64,000 bases of DNA from UBA1724 sp963621575 (GCA_963621575.1 CAVFEH010000006.1:1-64000); one strand, 5' to 3'; shown: positions 1-8,446, counted from the stretch's first letter. The notes: a model not told the origin generated them from the sequence alone. Program-made: numbers and translations.

Positions 1-40
1 TTGGTACGTTTGGGGGGCTGAAAGGGGGATGGGGGAGGGG

Positions 41-82
41 GAAAACGAAAAAGACGGCCACCCGGATGGGAGGCCGTCTCTT
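41..82 (-). terminator. Rho-independent terminator after rpsI
   Basis: Read on the minus strand, arms 52-63 and 68-79 pair over 12 positions with one A/A mismatch and a 4-nt loop. They are followed by the T-rich run TTTTCGTTTTC. It lies about 60 nt past the rpsI stop codon and should end the rplM-rpsI transcript. Nothing else is recognisable in bases 1-141. Confidence 0.8.
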
Positions 83-141
83 GGAAGGCGTTGGAGGTGG
101 GAAGGGGGCATCCCGGGATTCCCGGGGCCTCCTCCGTCCGA

Positions 142-543
142 CTAACGCTTGCTGAACTGGAAGCGCTTGCGGGCTCCGGGCTGACCGGGCTTCTTACGCT
201 CCTTCTCGCGGGAATCACGGGTGAGCATGCCGGCCTTCTTCAGGGGGGCGCGCAGGGCCTCCTCGGACTTCTCCAGCGCACGGGCAATGCCGTGGCGCAG
301 GGCGCCGGCCTGGCCGACTTCGCCGCCGCCGTTGATGGTGGCGTAGATGTCGAACTCGCCAGCCTTGCTGGTCAACACCAGGGGCTGCTGGATGAATCCA
401 CGGATGGATTCGGTGGTGAAATACTCGCTGAAGTCACGGCGGTTCACCGTGATCTTGCCAGTGCCGCGGGTCATGCGAACGCGCGCGCTGGCGCACTTGC
501 GGCGACCGACGGTCAGAATCACTTCGCTAGCGTCTTGGGCCAT
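142..543 (-). CDS. rpsI: 30S ribosomal protein S9
   Basis: Small-subunit ribosomal protein S9, whose C-terminal tail reaches the P-site tRNA. The 133-residue length is normal for the family. The family core is visible as VGRRKCASARVR near the N-terminus and GQAGALRHGIARAL in the middle, and the protein ends in the diagnostic basic tail RKRFQFSKR. It follows rplM by 30 nt in the usual rplM-rpsI order, so the two are surely cotranscribed, and a hairpin terminator follows. The ATG at 543 gives the normal N-terminus. Confidence 0.97.
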   Translation of the reverse strand: MAQDASEVILTVGRRKCASARVRMTRGTGKITVNRRDFSEYFTTESIRGFIQQPLVLTSKAGEFDIYATINGGGEVGQAGALRHGIARALEKSEEALRAPLKKAGMLTRDSREKERKKPGQPGARKRFQFSKR

Positions 544-573
544 ATTGCTCGTCTGTCCTCAAAGGTTGTTTGA

Positions 574-1020
574 CTAAAACTGGTTCTTCAGGGTCAGGGG
601 CTGGGCACCCTGGGCCACATACTTGTGCTCGGGGAGCTCGCCGGCGTAGACCTTCAGCTTGCGGAACTGGTCACGGCCGAGCTTGCCGTCGGGCATCATG
701 CCCCACACGGCGCGCTTGATGATCTCCTCGGGATGCTTCTCGCGCATCGCCTCTGCGCTGGTGCGCTTCAGGCCTCCCACCCAGCCGCTGAAATCCTGGT
801 ATTCCTTGTCGGTGGACTTGCGGCCGGTGAGGACTACTTTGGCGGCGTTGGTGACCACCACGTAGTCGCCGGTGTCCAGGTGGGGGGTGTAGATGGGCTT
901 GTGCTTTCCGCGGAGGATCATGGCGATCTGGCGGGCCATCCGTCCGAGCACCTGGTGGTCCGCGTCTACGATCCACCACTTGCGCTCGATTTCGTTTTCC
1001 TTGGGGAGAAAGGTTTTCAT
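574..1020 (-). CDS. rplM: 50S ribosomal protein L13
   Basis: Large-subunit ribosomal protein L13, an early assembly protein. From the ATG at 1020 the product is 148 residues (family about 142-150) and opens with MKTFLPKENEIERKWWIVDA, the expected L13 start. The conserved segments GDYVVVTNAAKV and AVWGMMPDGKLGR are present. An in-frame TTG at 1050 would add ten residues unlike the family, so I prefer the ATG. A TAGATTA box lies 58 nt upstream. First gene of the rplM-rpsI unit. Confidence 0.97.
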   Translation of the reverse strand: MKTFLPKENEIERKWWIVDADHQVLGRMARQIAMILRGKHKPIYTPHLDTGDYVVVTNAAKVVLTGRKSTDKEYQDFSGWVGGLKRTSAEAMREKHPEEIIKRAVWGMMPDGKLGRDQFRKLKVYAGELPEHKYVAQGAQPLTLKNQF

Positions 1021-1077
1021 GTTAGGGGAATGATAATTGGCTATCAACAAAAAAAGTGTTCCTGCTGGCAGGTCTGT

Positions 1078-1084
1078 TAATCTA
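1078..1084 (-). promoter_or_regulatory. Candidate -10 element for rplM-rpsI
   Basis: The minus strand reads TAGATTA 58 nt upstream of the rplM ATG. It belongs to the TAnATTA family of elements seen in front of about ten genes here. I see no TTGACA-like -35 box at the usual distance. Confidence 0.4.
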
Positions 1085-1152
1085 GCGCTCCTTCCTTCGT
1101 TTTCAAGCTGTGGGACAGAGGAATTGCACAGGATTGTCCAGTGGGATTCGGG

Positions 1153-1866
1153 TTAGTTTGGGATTTTGCCCAGCATGGTCCAGGGGCGTCCGGAATGGAT
1201 GGCGAAGAGGAGATATCCCACTTCGGCCTCCCGGGGGCGGGAGATGCGGGTTTCCAGGCGGGAGGGCTCGTCGCAGAGGGTGATTGCGAATTCGTTGCGT
1301 TCGCCGTCCAGGATGGTTGCGGTGGCGGAGCCGCGGGCGCCGGTGGCGGTGAGGCGGTAGCGGAAGTTCGCCTCGGGGAGTTCTTCGAAAGAGCTGGAGG
1401 CATCATTTCCGTAGGCGGAGAGCCAGTTGAGCAGGTCTTGGTCGCGGAGGCGTTCGAAGATGCCCTGTCCTTCGGGCTTGGAGAGGTGGAACTGCTGGAG
1501 GTTGCCCAGCACGCCGCTGGTGATGGTCTCCTTGAGGCGGACCATGGCCCATTCGTAGCGCCAGGAGCCCAGCCAGCAGACCTGGATGTGGCGGCGCTTG
1601 GCGGCGGCCCAGAGGCGTTTGAGGGAGTCGGGGGTCTCGCCGGCCAGCCCGCAGAGGGCGAAGGGCAGTTTTGCCTTCAGCAGGAGTTTGATGGTGTCCT
1701 GGCGGCGTTCGTCGTCCTCGTCCACGATGGCGGCCTTCGCCTTGGCGAGCGCCTCGGTGCAGTCCTCGTCGGGGTTCAGCACGAGGATGTCGTCCAGTCT
1801 CTTGCAGACGGCCTGGCTGCAGGGGGAGAGAAAATTCCTGGTGAAGTAGATGACGTCTTCTTTCAT
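1153..1866 (-). CDS. Degenerate Gfo/Idh/MocA-oxidoreductase-like protein
   Basis: A 237-residue protein of unknown function. The stretch after residue 45 follows the pattern of the Gfo/Idh/MocA family: AKAAIVDEDDERRQDTIKLL resembles the strand-helix that precedes the EKP motif, and MVRLKETITSGVLGNLQQF resembles the usual RL-x-I-x-SG-x-LG segment. The N-terminal GxGxxG nucleotide-binding loop is absent and the EKP site reads CGLAGET, so NAD(P) binding and catalysis are doubtful. The ATG at 1866 is the plausible start; further-upstream sequence is arginine/proline-rich out-of-frame-type sequence. It follows the M16 peptidase gene by 64 nt on the same strand. The family link is my inference from pattern alone. 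Confidence 0.55.
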   Translation of the reverse strand: MKEDVIYFTRNFLSPCSQAVCKRLDDILVLNPDEDCTEALAKAKAAIVDEDDERRQDTIKLLLKAKLPFALCGLAGETPDSLKRLWAAAKRRHIQVCWLGSWRYEWAMVRLKETITSGVLGNLQQFHLSKPEGQGIFERLRDQDLLNWLSAYGNDASSSFEELPEANFRYRLTATGARGSATATILDGERNEFAITLCDEPSRLETRISRPREAEVGYLLFAIHSGRPWTMLGKIPN

Positions 1867-1930
1867 GGTCAGGATTCTATGGTGGAGAGGGGAATGGGGG
1901 GGAGCTTGTGAGAGGGGGAAGGGGGTCGCT

Positions 1931-4849
1931 TCATGCGCCGGGGATCCGCAGGGCGGCCATGCCTTCGGGGATGGGCGCGGGGCCGAGTGCGCAATCGTTG
2001 TGGGGGCAGTCCTCCAGCAGGCGCAGGATGGCGTCCTGGACTTGGACGGCGGTGGTCTTCTGGGTCTGGTCAAAACGCTCCTGCCGCAACTGGTTGGTGG
2101 AGCCCTTCATGAGGGAATCAAGGCACTGTGAGGCGGCGTCGGCGGGGCGGAGGGGCGTCAGGTAGGCCCCCAGGCACTGGAGGATGGACTGGTCCACCTG
2201 CTGCTGGGTGAAGGGGTTCTTTCGGAGGTGGCCCGCGATGCGGTCGTAGGTCTGGTATGTCTGGGCGCAGTGCGGGTCGTCGTGGGCGTGGAGGTATGCC
2301 ATGCCGATGCCGGGCTGGTATTTCAGGCTGCAGCCGTAGGCGCCGCCCTTGGCGCGGATCTCATCCCAGAGGAAGCCGCTGGAAAGGATGTTCCCGCCCA
2401 GGGACAGCGGGATGGCGTCCGGGTGGGTCGCGTATGGTGCCGGGAAGGCGCGCACGCAAGTGTGGACCTTCGCGGGGACCACGCCGTATTCCCTGCGTCC
2501 TGCGGGGGCGCTGACGGGGGTCGCGGCAAAGAGGAGGTTCGCGTCGTTGGCGGCGGCGGCGCCTTTCCAGAGGGAGGTGAATTCGCCGATGGCGCGCCAG
2601 GCGCCGTCGTCTTCCGTGGAGACACCGGCTCCCACGAGGGGGGCGGTGGCCAGCCAGCGGCCAACGGCGGCGAGTCCCTCGCAGAAGACATCCAGCTCCT
2701 TGTCGGAGGCCTTGGAGAGCTTCGCGAGCTGTTCATAGGTGCCCAGCCCCCCGGTCCAGCTGTTGTAGCTTCCCAATGCGGAGAGCCCCTCGCCGGCGCG
2801 AGCGTATGCCAAGGCGAAATTCCCGCGGCTGAGGAGGAGGGAAAAGAGCTTCGCAGCGGCTCCCCGCAGGACTTCCTTCAGACGCTTGCGCTCAGAGAAG
2901 GAACATTCCAGGAGTTGCTCCCGGAGAAATTCCAGGGCCTGTGGGAAGTGCCGGTCCAGGGCGCGGACGCTTATCTTGACCACCTGGTGCGGCACGGGGG
3001 CGCCGCATACGGGGGTGTAGAGTCTGCCATCGAGCTGGAAGACGGCGCCCAGCAGATTCCAGCGTTCCGCCACCTGGTCGTAGGTGTGCCGCGCGGTGCC
3101 CAGCCCGTGCACTAGGGAAAGGAAGCCTTTCAGGCAGGGGATCAGCGCAACGGGGAGGGTGGTGGCGTCCAGGGCGAACTTGAGGCAGGAGAGGCCGTTG
3201 GTGAAGTCGTTGCTGCGGCGTACGGGCGCCCCGTTGGGGAGGATGCTGTCTTCGTAGAGGAACGGCGTTACTTTTTCAGGGAGGTCGGTGCGCCGCAGCA
3301 CGGGGATGGTCGCCAGGGCTTCCGGCGGGTCCTCCTGCAATGCCTTTTGTTTGAGCTCCCCCTGGAATTTCTCTACACGGGCCTGCTTGGCGGGAGTCCA
3401 GCCAGCCAGACGCGCGGCGAGCTTCTTCGCCAGCTTCTTGTCCTGGCTGGATTTCAGGCCGGCGTCAGGACGCAGTTCCAGGCGTACCCGTCGCGGATTG
3501 TCCAGGAGCCACTTTTGGATCAGGTCTTCCACATAGCGGGGATTGGCTGCCAGGCGCTCTTGCAGATGGGGGAGTTCATCGGCCTGCTTCAGGAAGAGGA
3601 AGGGGTCGTCGCCGTATTGCCAGGCGGCCATCACGTCCTCCAGGGTGTCGTAGACGTAATCGCTGGTGATGTTCTGATTTTTTCCCTGGAAGCCGGTGAG
3701 GGCGCCCACCACTTGATCGCGTGGGAGGCCCTTCTCTACGCAGGCGCGGAGGGTGTCGAGCACCAGTCGCTCGTAGGCGGGAAAGGCCTTCGGTTTCACT
3801 CCCCGCATGGCCACGCAGAAGCTGGTGTAGCGGGTCTCGTTGTCGTAGCCGCTGGAGAGGGGCGCCGCGCCGATGCCGGATTCCATGAGGGCCTTGGAGA
3901 GGGGCGCCGCGGCGTTGCCGAGCAGCACGGCCTCCATGAGCTGGAAGCCCAGGTCCAAATCCATGTCGCGTGTGTCGTCCAGCGCCCAGGCCACGGATAC
4001 CAGGCCGGTGCCGTTCTTTTGCGAGGCGGCATCCGGCGTGAAGCGTGCGCGGCGCACCATGGGACCCGTGGCGCGCGGAAGGGCGGAGGCGACGGGGTGT
4101 GTCTTCGCCTTTGGAGGCGGGGGCAGGACGGCCAGGTCGTGCTCCAAATGCTTCTCCAGGACGGAAAGCTTCTCTTCGGTGGGGATGTTTCCGTAGAGAA
4201 CCACCTTCGCCACGGAGGGATGGTAGTGGGCGTGGTGGAAGTCCAGGAACTTTCCGTAGGTGAGCCCGGGGATCTTGTCAGGGACGCCGCCGGAGTCGTA
4301 GCGCAGGAAGCTGTCGGGAAAGAGGCTTTTTTCCAGCATGCGGCCCAGCACGGTCGCCGGGCTGGAATAGTATCCCGACATCTCGTTGTGGACAATGCCG
4401 TTGATGGAGAGGCGCCCCCGTCCCTTCTCCCGGGAGATCTCGTAGTGCCATCCCTCCTGCCCCAGAATCTGCGGGGTCAGGAGCGGATGGAAGGCCGCGT
4501 CCCAGTAGACCTCCAACAGATTGAAGTAGTCCCTGGGGCAGCAGGTGATGAAAGGATAGAGCGTCCTGTCCGGATAGGTGCAGGCGTTCAGAAAGGTGGC
4601 TGCGCTGGTTTTCAGCAGGCAGACAAAGGGATCTTTCACCGGAAAGCGCTCGGAGCCCTCCAGCACCGAGTGTTCCACTATGTGGGCCGCCCCCGTGTCA
4701 TCCACGGCTTCCGTGGAAAAGCAGAGGCAGAAGAGGTTCTCCGGATCGTTGGCCTCCAGGCTCAGGACCTCCAGGCCGCAGTCGTGGCGATAGCGCTTTG
4801 CCACGAGGCGTCGGGAGGGGAAGGAGGTGGTGTCCGTGAGGGTGAACAT
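1931..4849 (-). CDS. M16C (presequence-protease-like) zinc metallopeptidase
   Basis: A large oligopeptidase of 972 residues related to PreP/falcilysin, clamshell enzymes that degrade short unstructured peptides. The inverted zinc motif HIVEH sits at residues 56-60 and the distal ligand is probably Glu156 in VHNEMSG, 100 residues after His56 as in PreP. The flanking SVLEGSERFPVKDPF and TYPDRTLYPF segments are typical. Length matches the two-half M16C architecture. There is no signal peptide, so the enzyme should be cytoplasmic. It is followed by the small Gfo/Idh-like gene and separated from rplQ by a terminator. Confidence 0.9.
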   Translation of the reverse strand: MFTLTDTTSFPSRRLVAKRYRHDCGLEVLSLEANDPENLFCLCFSTEAVDDTGAAHIVEHSVLEGSERFPVKDPFVCLLKTSAATFLNACTYPDRTLYPFITCCPRDYFNLLEVYWDAAFHPLLTPQILGQEGWHYEISREKGRGRLSINGIVHNEMSGYYSSPATVLGRMLEKSLFPDSFLRYDSGGVPDKIPGLTYGKFLDFHHAHYHPSVAKVVLYGNIPTEEKLSVLEKHLEHDLAVLPPPPKAKTHPVASALPRATGPMVRRARFTPDAASQKNGTGLVSVAWALDDTRDMDLDLGFQLMEAVLLGNAAAPLSKALMESGIGAAPLSSGYDNETRYTSFCVAMRGVKPKAFPAYERLVLDTLRACVEKGLPRDQVVGALTGFQGKNQNITSDYVYDTLEDVMAAWQYGDDPFLFLKQADELPHLQERLAANPRYVEDLIQKWLLDNPRRVRLELRPDAGLKSSQDKKLAKKLAARLAGWTPAKQARVEKFQGELKQKALQEDPPEALATIPVLRRTDLPEKVTPFLYEDSILPNGAPVRRSNDFTNGLSCLKFALDATTLPVALIPCLKGFLSLVHGLGTARHTYDQVAERWNLLGAVFQLDGRLYTPVCGAPVPHQVVKISVRALDRHFPQALEFLREQLLECSFSERKRLKEVLRGAAAKLFSLLLSRGNFALAYARAGEGLSALGSYNSWTGGLGTYEQLAKLSKASDKELDVFCEGLAAVGRWLATAPLVGAGVSTEDDGAWRAIGEFTSLWKGAAAANDANLLFAATPVSAPAGRREYGVVPAKVHTCVRAFPAPYATHPDAIPLSLGGNILSSGFLWDEIRAKGGAYGCSLKYQPGIGMAYLHAHDDPHCAQTYQTYDRIAGHLRKNPFTQQQVDQSILQCLGAYLTPLRPADAASQCLDSLMKGSTNQLRQERFDQTQKTTAVQVQDAILRLLEDCPHNDCALGPAPIPEGMAALRIPGA

Positions 4850-4922
4850 TGCGGTCTGCAGATCCGGCGGAAATGGGAAAGGAGGGGCCCGGACGGAAAG
4901 GCGCGGATTGCGCCTTCCCGTC

Positions 4923-4962
4923 TAAAAAAAGAGCCGGCGCCCCCGGGGGGAGCAACCGGCTT
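4923..4962 (-). terminator. Rho-independent terminator after rplQ
   Basis: On the minus strand AGCCGG (4961-4956) and CCGGCT (4937-4932) flank a C/G-rich loop and are followed by CTTTTTTTAGA. It lies 20-60 nt past the rplQ stop and should end the adk-to-rplQ transcript. Confidence 0.75.
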
Positions 4963-4980
4963 GTCTCGGCAGAAGCTAGA

Positions 4981-5421
4981 CTACTTCTCCTCGGCGGCGG
5001 GAGCCGCGGCCTCTTCGGCCTTGGCCTCGGCGGCGGGTGCAGCCTTGGCCGCTTTCACCTGCTCGTCAGTCTCCACAAAGGAGAGCAGGGCCATCTCGGT
5101 GGCGTCGCCAATGCGGGTGCCAAGCTTGATGATGCGGGTGTATCCACCCTGGCGCTCCTTGTAGTTGGGAGCCACCTCGTCAAAGAGCTTCTTGACGATG
5201 GCGTTGTTGTGGAGCTTCGCCACGACCAGGCGGCGGGCGTGCAGGTCGCCCCGCTTGCCCAAAGTGACCATCTGCTCGGCCAGCTGACGGATGCGCTTGG
5301 CGCGCACAAGGGTGGTCTTGATCTGGTTGTGCTCGATCAGGCTGCAGACGGCATTGGCCAGCAGAGCCCGCACATGGGCGCTGCTACGGTTGATCTTGAA
5401 GGTTGCGACGCGGTGTCTCAT
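4981..5421 (-). CDS. rplQ: 50S ribosomal protein L17
   Basis: Large-subunit protein L17 near the exit tunnel. It starts MRHRVATFKINRSSAHVRAL, close to the family MRH-x(4)-L-x-R-x(2)-AHR opening. The L17 fold ends around residue 118, at the RIGDATEMALLSFV segment. The remaining residues form an Ala/Glu/Lys tail ending EEAAAPAAEEK that ordinary L17 lacks. A good ribosome-binding site (AAGGAG) precedes the ATG, which is 5 nt after the rpoA stop codon, so the two are translated together. Last gene of the alpha-operon remnant. Confidence 0.97.
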   Translation of the reverse strand: MRHRVATFKINRSSAHVRALLANAVCSLIEHNQIKTTLVRAKRIRQLAEQMVTLGKRGDLHARRLVVAKLHNNAIVKKLFDEVAPNYKERQGGYTRIIKLGTRIGDATEMALLSFVETDEQVKAAKAAPAAEAKAEEAAAPAAEEK

Positions 5422-5426
5422 TGGGG

Positions 5427-6461
5427 TTACTCCTTGTTAGTCTTCTGCAGCAGGGCAACCTTGCTCCGGTCGAACTCTTCTGCCACTTTGCTGTCAATTG
5501 TCATTTCAAGCGCAAGTCCTTTGTCCTGAAGCTTCTCCTTGATCTCCTCAAGGGACTTCTTGCCAAAGTTGCGGCACTTCATCATCTGGCTCTCCGTCCG
5601 GACCACCAGGTCGCCCAGGAAGTGGATGCTCTCCTGGTTCAGGCAGTTCTCGGAACGCACGGAAAGGCCGAGGTCCTTGACCTCCTCCAGCAACTTGGAG
5701 AGAAGGGCCTTCTCGTCTTCGGTGAGCACCACCCCACGGCTGCCCGCGCTCTGGCTGCCCTCGAACTCGAAGACCTCCAGCTGACGGCGCAGGATCGACG
5801 CCGCGTGCTGCACGGCCGCCTTCGGCGCGATACGGCCGTCGGTGGTGACCTCCAGCTCCAGGCGGTCGTAGTTGGTGTTCTCGCCCACACGGCTGGGCTG
5901 CACGTCGTAGCGGACTTTCTCGACGGGGTTGAAGAGGCAGTCCACGGGAATGGAGTTGATGGGCTGCTCGTCCTTCTTGTTGCGCTCGCTGGGACGGTAG
6001 CCGGTGCCTTTCTCCAGGTCCAGCTCGATCCGGATGGGCTTGTCCTTCAGGTCGCCCGCCAGGGTGAACAGGTGCTGGTCCTTGTTCAGGACCTCCGCGA
6101 TGCCGTCCTCCTTGATGTCGGCGCCCGTCACAGGGCCCTTCTTGGAAGCCACAAGCTCCAGGGTGCGGGGCAGGGAGCCGTCGCAACGGAACTTCAGCTT
6201 CTTGATGTTCAGGACGATCTCCATCACGTCCTCCATCACGCCGGGAATCGCCGTGAACTCGTGGCTGACTCCATCGATGCGGATGCAGCTGACGGCCACG
6301 CCCTCCATCATGTGCAGCAGCACACGGCGAAGGGAGTTCCCCAGAGTGTGTCCCAGGCCGTTCTCCCAGGGCTCGGTGATGAACTTGGCGTAGCGATCCG
6401 TCGCGGTCGCCTCGTCCATGACCAGAGTCTCGGGCATCTCAAAATTTTCCAGTTCTGCCAT
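5427..6461 (-). CDS. rpoA: DNA-directed RNA polymerase subunit alpha
   Basis: RNA polymerase alpha: the N-terminal domain dimerises and nucleates core assembly, and the C-terminal domain binds UP elements and activators. 344 residues. The NTD motif NSLRRVLL is present near residue 42, and the C-terminal domain is intact with LGLSVRSENCLNQE and CRNFGKKSLEEIKEKL. A strong Shine-Dalgarno (AAAGGAGG) precedes the ATG. In most bacteria rpsD sits between rpsK and rpoA; here those genes are separated by only 131 nt of non-coding DNA. Confidence 0.98.
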   Translation of the reverse strand: MAELENFEMPETLVMDEATATDRYAKFITEPWENGLGHTLGNSLRRVLLHMMEGVAVSCIRIDGVSHEFTAIPGVMEDVMEIVLNIKKLKFRCDGSLPRTLELVASKKGPVTGADIKEDGIAEVLNKDQHLFTLAGDLKDKPIRIELDLEKGTGYRPSERNKKDEQPINSIPVDCLFNPVEKVRYDVQPSRVGENTNYDRLELEVTTDGRIAPKAAVQHAASILRRQLEVFEFEGSQSAGSRGVVLTEDEKALLSKLLEEVKDLGLSVRSENCLNQESIHFLGDLVVRTESQMMKCRNFGKKSLEEIKEKLQDKGLALEMTIDSKVAEEFDRSKVALLQKTNKE

Positions 6462-6592
6462 TTGGGAAAAATCCTCCTTTGGTTTATGACGACTCCGATT
6501 GCTCGGTAGTCTCTATTCCTTTGGTGGGGCGCCACGGGGGACGGTCTCCGAATTGATCCGTCCCTCCATGCGCCCGGCGCGGCAGCAACCGG

Positions 6593-7084
6593 CTAGATGC
6601 GGCGCTTCTTGGGGGGGCGGCAACCGTTGTGGGGGAGGGGGGTCACGTCACGCAGAACGGTGATCTCCAGGCCGGCGAGGGCGATGCCCCGCACGGCGGA
6701 TTCGCGGCCCTGCCCCGGGCCCTTCACTTCCACCTCGACCTCCTTCAGGCCGTAGGTCAGCATCGCCTTCTTCGCGGCGTCACCGGCGATGACCTGCGCG
6801 ACGTAGGAAGTGCTCTTGCGGCTTCCCTTGTAGCCGAGCTTTCCACCGGTGGACCAGGAGAGGACGTTCCCCTGGGGGTCGGTGATCACCACGCGGGTGT
6901 TGTTGAAGGTGGAATCCACGTGCACCACGCCGGACAGCACCTGGCGCGCGCCCTTGGCACGGCGGCTCTGAACGGCGGTGACGGCGTTGGGATCCGCGAG
7001 GATCTGCTCTGCGGTGGGGATGGAGGCGGGGGCGGCAGGCGCGGCCTGCGCGGCGACGCTCGTTTCCTTGGACTCTTCTGCCAT
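6593..7084 (-). CDS. rpsK: 30S ribosomal protein S11, N-terminally extended
   Basis: Small-subunit platform protein S11, which binds near the mRNA exit/E-site. The core from about residue 42 is typical: GVVHVDSTFNNTRVVITD, then GYKGSRKSTSYVAQ and the C-terminal PHNGCRPPKKRRI. The product is 163 residues against about 129 in most bacteria, because of an extra N-terminal stretch of roughly 35 residues rich in Ala, Glu and Pro. I chose the ATG at 7084, 10 nt after an AGGAG site, over an in-frame TTG at 7093. The 205 nt upstream, to rpsM, contains no gene I can support. Confidence 0.95.
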   Translation of the reverse strand: MAEESKETSVAAQAAPAAPASIPTAEQILADPNAVTAVQSRRAKGARQVLSGVVHVDSTFNNTRVVITDPQGNVLSWSTGGKLGYKGSRKSTSYVAQVIAGDAAKKAMLTYGLKEVEVEVKGPGQGRESAVRGIALAGLEITVLRDVTPLPHNGCRPPKKRRI

Positions 7085-7289
7085 GGTTTGCAATCTCCTG
7101 GGACGGCCTTTCCGGACGTCCTTTTTCTCTAAAGTTGAAAGCTGGTATCTGGATTTTCGGGGGATTCCGGCGGGCTAGACGCGCAACGGGTGCTCTTTGC
7201 CAGGGACGCGACTGGACCGCTCCGGCGAGGGGAACGCGCACGCCTCCGATTTGCTCGGGGGCCGCGTGGCCTCGTCCGGCATGAACCTC

Positions 7290-7724
7290 CTACTTCTTCT
7301 TGGCGGCTGCGGCCTGCTTTGCCTCGGCGGCGGAAGCGGCGGTCTTGCGCTCGGTTCTGTCGCGGATGGCTCCCACGGTCTTCTTGGAGCCCTTGCGGGT
7401 ACGGGCGTTGGTGCGGGTACGCTGGCCGCGGGCGGGGAGATTCTTCTTGTGGCGGGTGCCGCGATAGCTGCCAATGGCGATCAGGCGGCGGATGTTGTTG
7501 GCCACCTGGCGGCGCAGGTCACCTTCCACGGTGTACTCTTCGTGGAGGATGTTGAGGATGTTGGCGATGTCGTCCTGGGAGAGCTCGGAGGCCTTCCGGA
7601 CGGGGTCCAGCTTGGCTTTTTCGCAGATCGCCTTGGCGATGGCGGGGCCAATGCCATAGATGTACTGCAGGGAGATCACCGTCTGCTTGTTGTTCGGGAT
7701 GTCAACACCGAGGATTCTGGGCAT
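7290..7724 (-). CDS. rpsM: 30S ribosomal protein S13
   Basis: Small-subunit head protein S13, which contacts S19 and P-site tRNA. It opens MPRILGVDIPNNKQTVISLQ and carries the conserved YIYGIG and GSYRGTRHKKNLPARGQRTR segments. At 144 residues it is about 20 longer than usual; the excess is an Ala/Lys-rich C-terminal tail (EAKQAAAAKKK). It follows rpmJ by 79 nt in the standard alpha-operon order. Confidence 0.97.
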   Translation of the reverse strand: MPRILGVDIPNNKQTVISLQYIYGIGPAIAKAICEKAKLDPVRKASELSQDDIANILNILHEEYTVEGDLRRQVANNIRRLIAIGSYRGTRHKKNLPARGQRTRTNARTRKGSKKTVGAIRDRTERKTAASAAEAKQAAAAKKK

Positions 7725-7803
7725 TTTATCGGTTTCCTAGGGGGTTTGCCGGTTGTCTTAAGGGAGGAATCTGAAATGCATGGGGGAGGGCTGCGGGGAG
7801 GCT

Positions 7804-7917
7804 CTAGCCCTGGCGCTGCTTGTGGCGGGGATTCTTGCAAATCACACGGAGGACGCCGGCGCGCTTGACAATCTGGCAATTGTTGCACATCCGCTTCACT
7901 GATGCTCTGACTTTCAT
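7804..7917 (-). CDS. rpmJ: 50S ribosomal protein L36
   Basis: The short zinc-binding protein L36. The 37-residue product has the family core MKVRASVKRMCNNC followed by VICKNPRHKQRQG, giving the C-x2-C and C-x-x-x-x-H zinc ligands at Cys11, Cys14, Cys27 and His32. This is the cysteine-containing (zinc-bound) form. It lies between infA and rpsM as usual. Confidence 0.96.
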   Translation of the reverse strand: MKVRASVKRMCNNCQIVKRAGVLRVICKNPRHKQRQG

Positions 7918-8221
7918 GGTCTTGGTTTCCTTTGGGTTGGGATGGTGGACGGCAGAACCGCCCTGATCCTTCCGGACTTGTGACCTCCGGCACGCGGGGA
8001 CGCGGCCGGGGGGGCCTTTTTGTAGGTGCACTCCCATGCCGATACTTCGACCGGCGGCCGGAAAGAAGCGCCGGCCGGGCACAGGGGCGCGGGAAATTCG
8101 TGTACTGTAACCCTCTTTTTCCTGAATGCAAACCCCCTGCGCAGGAGACGCGGGGAGGCGGCGGGGCCTCCCCGGCATTTTCCCGCAGCGGGGGGATGCG
8201 TCCGACGGGGGCGCGGAAGGC
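7918..8221. other. Intergenic gap between infA and rpmJ
   Basis: These 304 bases carry no coding frame that resembles a protein. The only structure I see is a GC-rich inverted repeat, CGGCCGG (8055-8061) and CCGGCCG (8071-8077). It has no T-run on either side, so I do not call it a terminator. There is no TAnATTA box. Confidence 0.5.
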
Positions 8222-8446
8222 TTATTTTCTGCGGTAGGAGATGCGCCCGGTGCTGAGATCGTAGGGAGAGATCTCCACCGTGACGGAGTCGCCTTCCAGA
8301 ATGCGGATGTTGTTCTTCCGCATCTTTCCGGAGATTCCCGCGATGACTTCGCTGCCGCCGTTGTTGAGCTTTACGCGGAAACGGGTGTTGGGCAGGACCT
8401 CGACGACGACGCCTTCCAGCTTTATGCAGTCGGTTTCTTTGGGCAT
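8222..8446 (-). CDS. infA: Translation initiation factor IF-1
   Basis: IF-1, an S1/OB-fold factor that occupies the A site during initiation. The 74 residues are full length and include KLEGVVVEVLPNTRFRV, GKMRKNNIRIL and the closing DLSTGRISYRRK, all family hallmarks. The ATG at 8446 lies inside the end of map; the two reading frames overlap by 25 nt. No convincing Shine-Dalgarno precedes it, so initiation probably depends on ribosomes terminating on map. Confidence 0.96.
   Translation of the reverse strand: MPKETDCIKLEGVVVEVLPNTRFRVKLNNGGSEVIAGISGKMRKNNIRILEGDSVTVEISPYDLSTGRISYRRK

Noticed and set aside
1061..1072. CCTGC-TG-GCAGG before rplM with a following T-run on the minus strand as a terminator
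   Set aside because: The loop would be only two bases and the stem is too short; it may be chance.
8051..8080. GC-rich hairpin between infA and rpmJ as a terminator
   Set aside because: There is no T-run on either strand, and a terminator here would cut the alpha operon.
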